DNA of 5,863 nt from Acidimicrobiales bacterium. GTDB taxonomy: Bacteria; Actinomycetota; Acidimicrobiia; Acidimicrobiales; Bog-793. This document shows, one piece after another, positions 1 through 5,863 of the stretch. The notes beneath the pieces are model-generated. The model searched no databases. It saw only the letters and a list, made by a program, of their open reading frames with translations, and had not been told where the DNA came from. The position numbers and the translations under genes were made by a program. Location: the NCBI GenBank assembly GCA_030037405.1, contig JASHRK010000427.1, forward strand, positions 1 through 5,863. The letters are read 5' to 3'. The first letter of the stretch is position 1. The number at the start of each line of letters is the position of its first letter.

Positions 1-852
1 TCCTCCCATGCGATGTGGATGGCGACGAACGGGATGGACCTCGCCTCCACCTCGATGATGATCTACGGCTTCCGCGAGCGAGAGATGATCCTCGCCTTCT
101 TCGAGAAGACGACCGGTCTGCGCATGAACCACAACTACATCCGGCCGGGCGGGGTGGCCGCCGACCTGCCGGACGGATGGGAGGACGACGTCCAGGCGAT
201 CCTCGACACGATCCCGGGGAGGACCGAGGAGTACGACATGATGTTGACGGGCCAGCCCATCTTCCGCGAACGGACAGAGGGCGTCGGCGTCATCCCTCCC
301 GAGCTCGCCCTGGCTCTCTCGGCCACGGGGCCGATACTGCGAGCGTCGGGAGTCGCCTGGGACCTCCGAAGAAACATGCCCTACCTCTACTACGACGAGC
401 TCGACTTCGACGTCATCGTGGGGAACGTGGGGGACACCTTCGACCGCTATGCCGTGCGCCTCAACGAGATCCGTGAGTCCTGCAAGCTCGTCTCCCAGAT
501 CGCGGAGCGCCTGCCCGAGGGCGACTACCGCTCGGCCGACAAGAAGGTGACGCCTCCGCCGCGGGCGCGCATCGACGAGTCCATGGAGGCGCTCATACAC
601 CACTTCAAGATCTTCACGCGGGGCTTCGAGGTCCCGCCGGGCGAGGTCTACACGGCAGTCGAGTCGCCGCGGGGGGAGCTCGGCTGCTACCTCGTGTCGA
701 ACGGGACCAACAAACCGCAACGGCTCCACGTCCGCGCCCCCAGCTTCGTGAACCTCCAGTCGCTCCCGGCGATGCTTCGCGGCGGTCTCATCGCCGACGC
801 CATCGCCGTCATCTCCTCGGTCGACCCGGTCATGGGCGAGGTCGACCGCTGA
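1..852 (+). CDS. nuoD: NADH-quinone oxidoreductase subunit D (NuoD, 49 kDa type), 5'-truncated
   Basis: NuoD is a peripheral-arm Q-module subunit of complex I; with NuoB it forms the quinone-reduction pocket next to cluster N2. The frame is open from base 1 (codons Ser-Ser-His-Ala precede the first Met at 13), so the gene starts upstream. The 283 residues present are the C-terminal two thirds of a family usually near 400-440 residues. Recognisable family blocks (fragment numbering) are YGFREREMILAFFE (about 22-35), LTGQPIFRERTEGVGVI (about 82-98), the TGPILRASGVAWDLR block (about 109-123), YDELDFDV (about 131-138), and the C-terminal blocks RAPSFVNLQ and DPVMGEVDR ending in the conserved Arg. 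The quinone-site His and Tyr of the N-terminal part are outside the window. The TGA stop (850-852) shares its last base with the nuoE ATG. The family is related to NiFe-hydrogenase large subunits, but no metal-binding Cys pairs are visible and the neighbours settle the call. Confidence 0.97.
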   Translation, partial: SSHAMWMATNGMDLASTSMMIYGFREREMILAFFEKTTGLRMNHNYIRPGGVAADLPDGWEDDVQAILDTIPGRTEEYDMMLTGQPIFRERTEGVGVIPPELALALSATGPILRASGVAWDLRRNMPYLYYDELDFDVIVGNVGDTFDRYAVRLNEIRESCKLVSQIAERLPEGDYRSADKKVTPPPRARIDESMEALIHHFKIFTRGFEVPPGEVYTAVESPRGELGCYLVSNGTNKPQRLHVRAPSFVNLQSLPAMLRGGLIADAIAVISSVDPVMGEVDR

Positions 853-1421
853 TGGCCCATCTCTCGGCCGACAACCAGCAGAGGGCGGAGGCGATCGTCG
901 CCCTCTACCCCGAGCGGCGCTCCGCCCTCGTCCCGCTCTGCCACCTGGCCCAGGCGGAGGAGGGCCACCTCACCGAGGAGGCGATGGAGGACATCGCGAC
1001 GCTTTGTGGCATATCGCCGGCCGAGGTGAGAGGGACGGCTTCCTTCTACGACATGCTCCACCTCGAGCCCGTCGGCAAGTACGTCCTCGCCGTCTGCACG
1101 AACATCGCCTGCATGCTCCAGGGCGCCTACGAGGTGCTCGAGCACGCCGAGGCGACGCTCGGCATCCGGACCGGCCAGACGACGCCGGACGGCATGTTCA
1201 CGATCGAGGAGGCGGAGTGCCTCGCCGGGTGTGACCAGGCGGTGTGCGTGCAGGTGAACCATCGTTTCTTCGGCCCCGTCGACGAGGAGGGCTTCGATCG
1301 TCTCGTAGACGACCTGGCAGCGGGCCGGCTCGAGGAGACGGTCCCGCCCCACGGGGTGCTCTCGAGGGTGAGCCGCGAGGTGGATCTCGAGGCGCCTGCC
1401 GTCGGGGGCGAGCAGGTCTGA
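852..1421 (+). CDS. nuoE: NADH-quinone oxidoreductase subunit E (NuoE, 24 kDa type, 2Fe-2S N1a)
   Basis: NuoE is the 189-residue thioredoxin-fold subunit of the NADH-oxidising module; it carries the 2Fe-2S cluster N1a close to FMN on NuoF. The N-terminal helical part (about 8-70) contains LVPLCHLAQAEEGHL and the family block PAEVRGTASFYDMLHLEPVGKY. The four N1a ligands are C82 and C87 (CTNIAC, C-x4-C) and C123 and C127 (CLAGC, C-x3-C). A further Cys, C132, lies five residues after the last ligand, in a position often held by other residues. The protein is somewhat longer than the E. coli form (166 residues) because of a Glu/Val-rich tail after about residue 160. The start is the ATG at 852, which overlaps the nuoD stop as TGATG; a weak GAGG at 838-841 lies 10 bases upstream, so translation is probably coupled to nuoD. 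The stop TGA (1419-1421) overlaps nuoF in the same way. Confidence 0.97.
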   Translation: MAHLSADNQQRAEAIVALYPERRSALVPLCHLAQAEEGHLTEEAMEDIATLCGISPAEVRGTASFYDMLHLEPVGKYVLAVCTNIACMLQGAYEVLEHAEATLGIRTGQTTPDGMFTIEEAECLAGCDQAVCVQVNHRFFGPVDEEGFDRLVDDLAAGRLEETVPPHGVLSRVSREVDLEAPAVGGEQV

Positions 1422-2737
1422 TGCTCACCGACCATCCCCGCATCGTGTCTGCGCGCGTCGGCGCCGAGGACTCCCACACCCTCGAGCGCTTCCTCGCCAC
1501 AGGAGGCTACGAGGGGCTGAAGAAGGCTCTCTCCATGACGCCCGAGGCCGTGCGAGCGGAGGTCGATGCCGCGAGCCTCCTCGGGCGGGGCGGGGCGGGG
1601 TTCCCGGCGGGACGGAAGTGGTCGATGCTCCGCGAGGCGCCGACGAAGTACCTCGTCGTCAACGGAGACGAGTCCGAGCCGGCGACCTTCAAGGACCACA
1701 TGCTGATCGAGCACGACCCACACCAGATCGTCGAGGGCACGATCATCGCCGCCTATGCCATCGGCGCCGCCCAGGCTTTCATCTACTGCCGGGGCGAGTT
1801 CGCCCTCGGTCTCGAGCGCCTCACCCGGGCCGTCAACGACGCCTACGACGAGGGGGCCCTCGGGCGGGAGATATTCGGCTCGGACTTCTCGATCGACCTC
1901 GTCGTCCACCCCGGGGCCGGCGCCTACATCTGCGGCGACGAGACCGGCCTCATCGAGTCGCTCGAAGGCAAGCGCGGCTTCCCCCGCATCAAGCCCCCCT
2001 ACTTCCCGGCCGTCATCGGCCTCTACGGGGAGCCGACCGTCGTGAACAACGTCGAGACGATGTCGAACCTGCCCTGGATCGTGCTCAACGGCGGGGCCGC
2101 ATTTGCCGCCCTCGGTCAGGGCTCGTCCACGGGGACGAGGCTCTTCGCCCTCTCGGGGCACGTCGAGCGGCCCGGTTGGCACGAGGTCGAGATGTCGAAG
2201 ACGACCTTCCGCGACCTTATCTACGGCCTCGGAGGCGGCGTTCGTCAGGGCCGCGACCTGAAGGCGTTCATACCGGGGGGCGCTTCCTCGCCCTGGTTCT
2301 TCGAGGAGCACCTCGACATGGGTCTCGACCAGGACGAGGTGGGCAAGGCGGGATCGATGCTCGGTTCCGGCTCGGTCGTCGTCATGGACGAGACGACCTG
2401 CATCGTGCGGGCGGCTTGGCGGATCACCCGTTTCTTCCAGCGCGAGTCCTGCGGCCAGTGCACCCCCTGCCGGGAGGGCTCGGGCTGGGCGGAGAAGGTC
2501 CTCAGGCGCATCGAGGACGGCTCCGGGCGGGAGGAGGACGTCGAGCTCCTCGTGGACCTCTGCGACAACATCTCACCGGGGCTCGGTTGGCCGCCCAAGC
2601 AGACGACGATCTGCCCCCTCGGACCTTCCATCCCGCAGGCCCCCGTCTCCGCCATCCGGCGCTACCGCGACGAGTTCCTCCTCCACGTGAAAGAGGGAGC
2701 CTGCCCCCTGCCGGCCGGCGAGGTACGCCATGGCTGA
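1421..2737 (+). CDS. nuoF: NADH-quinone oxidoreductase subunit F (NuoF, 51 kDa type, FMN, NADH site, 4Fe-4S N3)
   Basis: NuoF oxidises NADH, passes a hydride to FMN and sends electrons through 4Fe-4S cluster N3. Its 438 residues match the usual family length. Visible motifs are the glycine-rich loop GRGGAGFPAGRKW (55-67), NGDESEPATFKDH (81-93) of the FMN/NADH site, GAGAYICGDETGLIES (165-180), GEPTVVNNVET (203-213), and the N3 motif ESCGQCTPCREG (342-353) with C344, C347 and C350. The fourth N3 ligand is C398 in TTICPLG. The sequence after C398 (PLGPSIPQAPV) differs from the common ALGD type, and G176 departs from the classical signature. The reading frame is open upstream inside nuoE to 1244, but that stretch is Arg/Gly-rich out-of-frame translation. 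Homology begins at MLTDHPRIVSAR, and the ATG at 1421 overlaps the nuoE stop as TGATG. No strong ribosome site precedes it (AGG at 1414-1416), which suggests coupling to nuoE. Confidence 0.98.
   Translation: MLTDHPRIVSARVGAEDSHTLERFLATGGYEGLKKALSMTPEAVRAEVDAASLLGRGGAGFPAGRKWSMLREAPTKYLVVNGDESEPATFKDHMLIEHDPHQIVEGTIIAAYAIGAAQAFIYCRGEFALGLERLTRAVNDAYDEGALGREIFGSDFSIDLVVHPGAGAYICGDETGLIESLEGKRGFPRIKPPYFPAVIGLYGEPTVVNNVETMSNLPWIVLNGGAAFAALGQGSSTGTRLFALSGHVERPGWHEVEMSKTTFRDLIYGLGGGVRQGRDLKAFIPGGASSPWFFEEHLDMGLDQDEVGKAGSMLGSGSVVVMDETTCIVRAAWRITRFFQRESCGQCTPCREGSGWAEKVLRRIEDGSGREEDVELLVDLCDNISPGLGWPPKQTTICPLGPSIPQAPVSAIRRYRDEFLLHVKEGACPLPAGEVRHG
1583..1600 (+). other. Putative G-quadruplex motif in nuoF
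   Basis: GGGCGGGGCGGGGCGGGG has four runs of three or four guanines separated by single cytosines on the coding strand, so it would also be in the mRNA. Single-base loops are known to favour very stable quadruplexes. It encodes Gly-Arg-Gly-Gly-Ala-Gly, the conserved NADH/FMN loop, so the protein requires many of these G bases; the wobble positions add further G or C. A regulatory role is not shown by the sequence. Confidence 0.5.
2720..2723 (+). promoter_or_regulatory. Ribosome binding site of nuoG
   Basis: GAGG lies inside the last codons of nuoF, six bases before the nuoG ATG at 2730. It supports this ATG as the start even though it lies before the nuoF stop at 2735-2737. Ribosomes ending nuoF would be placed right at this site, as in coupled translation (inference). 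Confidence 0.6.
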
Positions 2738-5492
2738 CGTCACGTTAGCTCCGCCCGCCGAGGTCACGGTCGTGATCGACGGCCGCGAGGTGAAGGCTCA
2801 ACCCGGGGAGCTCATCATCGACGCCGCCGAGAGGGCCGGCATCTTCATCCCGCGCTTTTGCTACCACCCCCGCATGAAGCCGGTCGGCATGTGCCGCATG
2901 TGCCTCGTCGAGCTCTCAGGCCCGCGGGGCCCGAGCCTGCAGCCGGCATGTTTCGTCTCGGTCGCCGACGGCCAGGAGATAGCGACAGCTTCGCCGGCTG
3001 CGCGCAAGGCACAGGAGGGGGTGCTCGAGTTCCTCCTCCTGAACCACCCTCTCGACTGTCCCGTGTGCGACAAGGGGGGCGAGTGCCCCCTGCAGGACCA
3101 GGCCGTGAGCCACGGCCCGGCCGAGTCGCGCTTCATCGAAGAGAAACGCCACTTTGCCAAGCCCATCGCCCTCGGCCCACTCACGCTCCTCGACAGGGAG
3201 CGATGCATCCAGTGCGCCCGCTGCACCCGCTTTGCCGAGGAGATCGCGGGCGAGCCGCTCATCGACTTCTTCGGGCGGGGGGACGAGATCGAGGTGGCGA
3301 TCTTCCCCGACCGGGAGTTCACGTCGTACTTCTCCGGGAACACGGTGCAGATCTGCCCTGTCGGGGCGCTCACCTCCGTGCCCTACCGCTTCAGGTCCCG
3401 GCCGTGGGACCTCGAGCAGGTAGAGACGACTTGCACCTACTGCGCCGTCGGGTGCCGGGTGGCGCTCCAGTCCTCGGCCGGGAGGGTCGTGCGCATGCTC
3501 GGGGTCGACTCCGAGCCCGTGAACCAGTCGTGGCTGTGCGACAGGGGACGCTACGGCTTCGAGTCGATCCACGCCCCTGAGCGCCTCGGCGAGCCGATGC
3601 TCCGCTTCGAGGGTGGTGACCTGCAACCCGTCGCCTGGCACGAGGCTCTGAGAGAAGTGGCGGCCGGTCTCCGCCAAGCGCTCAGCACGGCGGGGCCCGA
3701 GTCGATCGGGGTCATAGGTGGGGCGCGCCTTGCCAACGAGGACCAGTACGCCTGGTCGAAGCTGGCGAGATCGGTCATCGGCACGGACAACGTCGACGCC
3801 CAGCTCGGCGACGGGCTCCCGGCCGAGCTCGTCCTGTCATTGCCACAGGCGACGATCGACCAGGCCTGCGGAGCCAAGGTGGTGGTGTTGCTCGCCGGCG
3901 ACCTGCGCGAGGAGCTTCCCGTGCTCCATCTCCGGCTTCGCACGGCGGCGGCCCACCACGGGCTGAAGATCGTCGACTGCTCACCCGTGCCGACGGCATT
4001 GGCAGGTCTCGCAGCGGCCACCGTCTCCTCGCGCCCGGGTGAGGCGGCAAAGCTGGCGGCTGCCCTGGTGGCGCCGCCCGGCGAGGTCCCGGAGGTCGAA
4101 GGGGTCGCTCCCACCGCCATCGAGAGCGCCCGCGAGGCTCTTCTCGGTGTCGACCCCTCTCAGATCGTCGTCGTCGTCGGCCGGGCCTCGCTTGCCGAGA
4201 GCGCCGCTTCTGCGAGCGCGACAGCCGCCATCTTCGCCACGGCCTGGCCTGGCGCGCGCTTTCTCGTCGCGCTGCGACGGGCAAACGTCCGCGGAGCCCT
4301 GGAGATGGGGCTGGCACCGGGGATGCTGCCGGGCCGGGTCCCCCTCGAGGCCGGTCGCAGCCTTCTCGAAGCGCAGTGGGGCCACCTCCCTCCATCGGCG
4401 GGCCTCGACGCGCGGGGGATGCTCGAGGCGGCGGCCGCCGGAGAGCTCAAGGCGCTCGTCCTCCTCGGGGCCGATCCCCTCTCCGACTTCCCGGACCGCG
4501 CGCTCGCCACCCGCGCCCTCGAAGCGGTCCCCTTCCTCGTGGCGATCGACACCCACCCCTCCGTCTCGGTCCTCCTCGCCGATGTCGTGCTCCCCGCCGC
4601 CGGCTTCGGTGAGCGCGCCGGCACGACGACGAACGTCGAAGGCCGCGTGACCCGACTCGCCCAGAAGGCCGTGCCACCGGGTGTCGCCAGGCCCGACTGG
4701 GTGATCGCCTCGGAGATCGCGGAGCGTCTCGGCTCCAACCTCGGCTTCGACCATCTCGAGGGCATCTGGGAGGAGATCGAGCGGCTCGCTCCCGCCTACC
4801 GGGGCGCAACCCTCGGGGCCGTCTACGGCCTCGCGGGGATGGACGGCGTCGTGGTCCCGGTCGAGGCGGTGGCGCTCGGGAGCCCTCTCTCGTCGAGAGC
4901 CCGCCGCCCGATCGACCCGATCGCCACGCCCGGGATCCACTCGGTGGACGAGCAGGGCGCACCCCTGGCGGCCGGTTTGTCGGTCATCCCCGGCGGGGAC
5001 GTCGCCGAGTCCGAGGAGGTGGAGGAGGAAGCCGGCGAGGGTCTCCCACCGGGCGAGGCGCAGCCGGCGACCGCCGGCCGTCCCGGGATGGTGGAGCTCG
5101 ACTCTCGGCGATGGCCGGCGCCGGGTGCACCCGTCGTCGACTCGTACTCCCTCAGGCTTGTGGCTCGGCGGCGACTGTACGACTACGGCACGCTCGTACA
5201 GATGGCCCCGTCGCTCAAGGGATTGGCGGAGGCACCCGGGGTGAGGATGCGCCTCGCCGAGCTCGAGAAGCTCGGGGTCGCCTCGGGCGACGAGGTCCGG
5301 GTCCGCTCCCCTCACGCCGAGATCGTCCTGCCTGCGGTCGCGGACGACGACGTCCCTCAGGGGGTGGCTCTCCTTGCCGTCAGCTCGGGCCCCGCCGACG
5401 AGCCGGGGGCGAGCTCGCTCATCGACAGCGGTGAGGCCGTCGCGACGGTCCGGATCGACACCTTGGACGGGAAGGGGGGAGCTGATGGGTGA
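2730..5492 (+). CDS. nuoG: NADH-quinone oxidoreductase subunit G (NuoG, 75 kDa type, clusters N1b, N4, N5, N7)
   Basis: NuoG is the largest subunit of the NADH module and holds most of the iron-sulfur wire. It has 920 residues, similar to E. coli (908) and longer than the Thermus type (about 783). The N-terminal ferredoxin domain (about 11-90) has the 2Fe-2S N1b ligands C44, C55, C58 and C74. N5 is H106, C110, C113 and C119 (H-x3-C-x2-C-x5-C). N4 is C159, C162, C165 and C209. The off-path cluster N7 is present: C235, C238, C242 and C270 (C-x2-C-x3-C-x27-C). Residues about 285-720 are the molybdopterin-oxidoreductase-like domain, including IGVIGGARLANEDQYAW and ADVVLPAAGFGERAGTTTN; complex I carries no molybdenum cofactor there. 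A Glu/Pro/Gly-rich linker (about 740-800) leads to a C-terminal domain (about 805-915) resembling the molydopterin-dinucleotide-binding fold. The ATG at 2730 lies inside the end of nuoF (8-base overlap), six bases after GAGG. Codon 6 is a rare TTA. Confidence 0.97.
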   Translation: MADVTLAPPAEVTVVIDGREVKAQPGELIIDAAERAGIFIPRFCYHPRMKPVGMCRMCLVELSGPRGPSLQPACFVSVADGQEIATASPAARKAQEGVLEFLLLNHPLDCPVCDKGGECPLQDQAVSHGPAESRFIEEKRHFAKPIALGPLTLLDRERCIQCARCTRFAEEIAGEPLIDFFGRGDEIEVAIFPDREFTSYFSGNTVQICPVGALTSVPYRFRSRPWDLEQVETTCTYCAVGCRVALQSSAGRVVRMLGVDSEPVNQSWLCDRGRYGFESIHAPERLGEPMLRFEGGDLQPVAWHEALREVAAGLRQALSTAGPESIGVIGGARLANEDQYAWSKLARSVIGTDNVDAQLGDGLPAELVLSLPQATIDQACGAKVVVLLAGDLREELPVLHLRLRTAAAHHGLKIVDCSPVPTALAGLAAATVSSRPGEAAKLAAALVAPPGEVPEVEGVAPTAIESAREALLGVDPSQIVVVVGRASLAESAASASATAAIFATAWPGARFLVALRRANVRGALEMGLAPGMLPGRVPLEAGRSLLEAQWGHLPPSAGLDARGMLEAAAAGELKALVLLGADPLSDFPDRALATRALEAVPFLVAIDTHPSVSVLLADVVLPAAGFGERAGTTTNVEGRVTRLAQKAVPPGVARPDWVIASEIAERLGSNLGFDHLEGIWEEIERLAPAYRGATLGAVYGLAGMDGVVVPVEAVALGSPLSSRARRPIDPIATPGIHSVDEQGAPLAAGLSVIPGGDVAESEEVEEEAGEGLPPGEAQPATAGRPGMVELDSRRWPAPGAPVVDSYSLRLVARRRLYDYGTLVQMAPSLKGLAEAPGVRMRLAELEKLGVASGDEVRVRSPHAEIVLPAVADDDVPQGVALLAVSSGPADEPGASSLIDSGEAVATVRIDTLDGKGGADG
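5474..5481 (+). promoter_or_regulatory. Ribosome binding site of nuoH
   Basis: The purine run GGGGGGAG sits three bases before the nuoH ATG at 5485 when counted from its 3' end, with the pairing core about five to eight bases away. It falls within the last codons of nuoG (Gly-Gly-Ala) and decides the nuoH start, which lies upstream of the nuoG stop. It is the strongest such site at a gene junction in the window, fitting a switch from soluble to membrane subunits that may need its own initiation (inference). Confidence 0.6.
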
Positions 5493-5863
5493 TCCTCTCT
5501 TCGCCCACGGCGTCGGCCTCGCCGTGATCCTCATCGTCATCGTGAAGGTCGTCGTCATCTTCGGCGTCCTCCTCGCCTCGGTGATGCTCATGATCTGGCT
5601 CGAGCGCAAGGTGATCTCGGACATGCAGAACCGCATCGGTCCGAACCGAGCTGGGCCCTTCGGGCTCCTGCAGACGCTCGCGGACGGGATCAAGCTCTTC
5701 TTCAAGGAGGACCTGAGCCCGACGAAGGCCGACCGGGTCGTGTTCAAGCTGGCCCCGTACCTGACGCTGCTGCCGGCGCTCCTCATCTTCACCGTCGTAC
5801 CGGTGGGCGGCGTCGTGACCATCGCCCACCACGTAGTCGAGCTCCAGGTGGCCGATCCTCCGA
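5485..5863 (+). CDS. nuoH: NADH-quinone oxidoreductase subunit H (NuoH, ND1 type), 3'-truncated
   Basis: NuoH is the membrane subunit that docks the peripheral arm, completes the quinone chamber and starts the charged axis through the membrane arm. Reading from the ATG at 5485 gives 126 residues with no stop before the window ends; the family is usually well above 300 residues, so most is missing. Residues about 11-38 form a long hydrophobic first transmembrane helix with Lys21 inside it, followed by the ERK block (40-42). RIGPNRAGPFG (50-60) and GLLQTLADGIKLFFKE (60-75) match the classical ND1 signature, including Q63, D67, K70, K74 and E75. A second hydrophobic segment covers about 90-113. 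The ATG overlaps the nuoG end by 8 bases and has a good ribosome site (GGGGGGAG, 5474-5481). Identification is firm from the signature and the position after nuoG. Confidence 0.96.
   Translation, partial: MGDPLFAHGVGLAVILIVIVKVVVIFGVLLASVMLMIWLERKVISDMQNRIGPNRAGPFGLLQTLADGIKLFFKEDLSPTKADRVVFKLAPYLTLLPALLIFTVVPVGGVVTIAHHVVELQVADPP

Noticed and set aside
1244..1420. Possible longer NuoF start or separate peptide upstream of 1421 in the same frame
   Set aside because: The upstream 59 residues are Arg/Gly-rich, overlap conserved nuoE coding sequence including its C132 region, and have no family similarity. The ATG at 1421 fits the family N-terminus.
3075..3090. Perfect 6-bp GC stem with a GAGT loop, terminator-like
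   Set aside because: It lies in the middle of nuoG, has no T run after it, and is explained by the codons for the N5 cluster motif Gly-Gly-Glu-Cys-Pro.
3582..4890. NuoG central domain as a real molybdenum enzyme such as formate dehydrogenase alpha subunit
   Set aside because: Gene order, the NuoG-type cluster set and the ADVVLPAAGF-type sequence fit complex I NuoG, in which this domain carries no molybdenum cofactor. No Cys or selenocysteine active-site motif is visible.
4887..4899. Short inverted repeat CTCTCGTCGAGAG
   Set aside because: Only a five-pair stem inside nuoG coding sequence with no flanking context; expected by chance in GC-rich DNA.
3981..5822. Very long open frame on the minus strand opposite nuoG and nuoH (613 codons), plus other long minus-strand frames such as 1127-2311
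   Set aside because: High GC with third-position bias removes stops from the opposite frames. The translations are Arg/Asp/Gly-rich with no recognisable domains, and the plus strand carries well-conserved complex I proteins throughout.
1..5863. Scattered ATA isoleucine and other rarer codons as a sign of gene transfer
   Set aside because: They occur in all of nuoD, nuoE, nuoF and nuoG at low number, so they look like this genome's own usage and do not mark a foreign segment.
1..5863. CRISPR arrays, insertion sequences, tRNA/rRNA genes, riboswitches, promoters or terminators
   Set aside because: Overlapping coding sequence fills the whole window and I saw no repeats, tRNA-like folds or T-rich terminators.

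Overview
This window is the middle of a bacterial nuo operon, which encodes the proton-pumping NADH:quinone oxidoreductase (respiratory complex I). All five genes lie on the + strand in the usual order: nuoD (3' part only), nuoE, nuoF, nuoG, nuoH (5' part only). The base composition is clearly GC-rich (about 70% by eye), with strong G/C preference at third codon positions. Together with actinobacterial-looking details in NuoD, NuoF and NuoG, this suggests a high-GC actinobacterium, perhaps an Acidimicrobiia-like lineage. That placement comes from reading alone and is tentative.

Layout: 1-852 is the C-terminal two thirds of NuoD (Q-module, quinone-site subunit). 852-1421 is NuoE (2Fe-2S cluster N1a). 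1421-2737 is NuoF (FMN, NADH site, 4Fe-4S cluster N3). 2730-5492 is NuoG (clusters N1b, N5, N4 and the extra cluster N7, plus a molybdopterin-oxidoreductase-like domain). 5485-5863 is the N-terminal part of NuoH (membrane subunit under the quinone chamber). Every junction overlaps (1, 1, 8 and 8 bases), so there is no intergenic DNA and no room for a promoter, terminator or RNA gene between genes. The arrangement fits one polycistronic mRNA with translational coupling.

Function: NuoE, NuoF and NuoG form the NADH-oxidising N-module. Electrons pass from NADH to FMN on NuoF and then through N3, N1b, N4 and N5 towards the NuoB/NuoI clusters encoded outside the window. NuoD helps form the quinone pocket, and NuoH couples quinone chemistry to the membrane arm. 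All cluster ligands expected in NuoE, NuoF and NuoG can be found, so the module looks intact and functional.

I see no unknown biological system here. The points worth a second look are small: an unusual sequence around the fourth N3 cysteine of NuoF, a one-residue departure from the classical NuoF signature, a Glu/Pro/Gly-rich linker in a long NuoG, a strong G-quadruplex motif over the NuoF glycine-rich loop, and a lone TTA codon near the start of nuoG.
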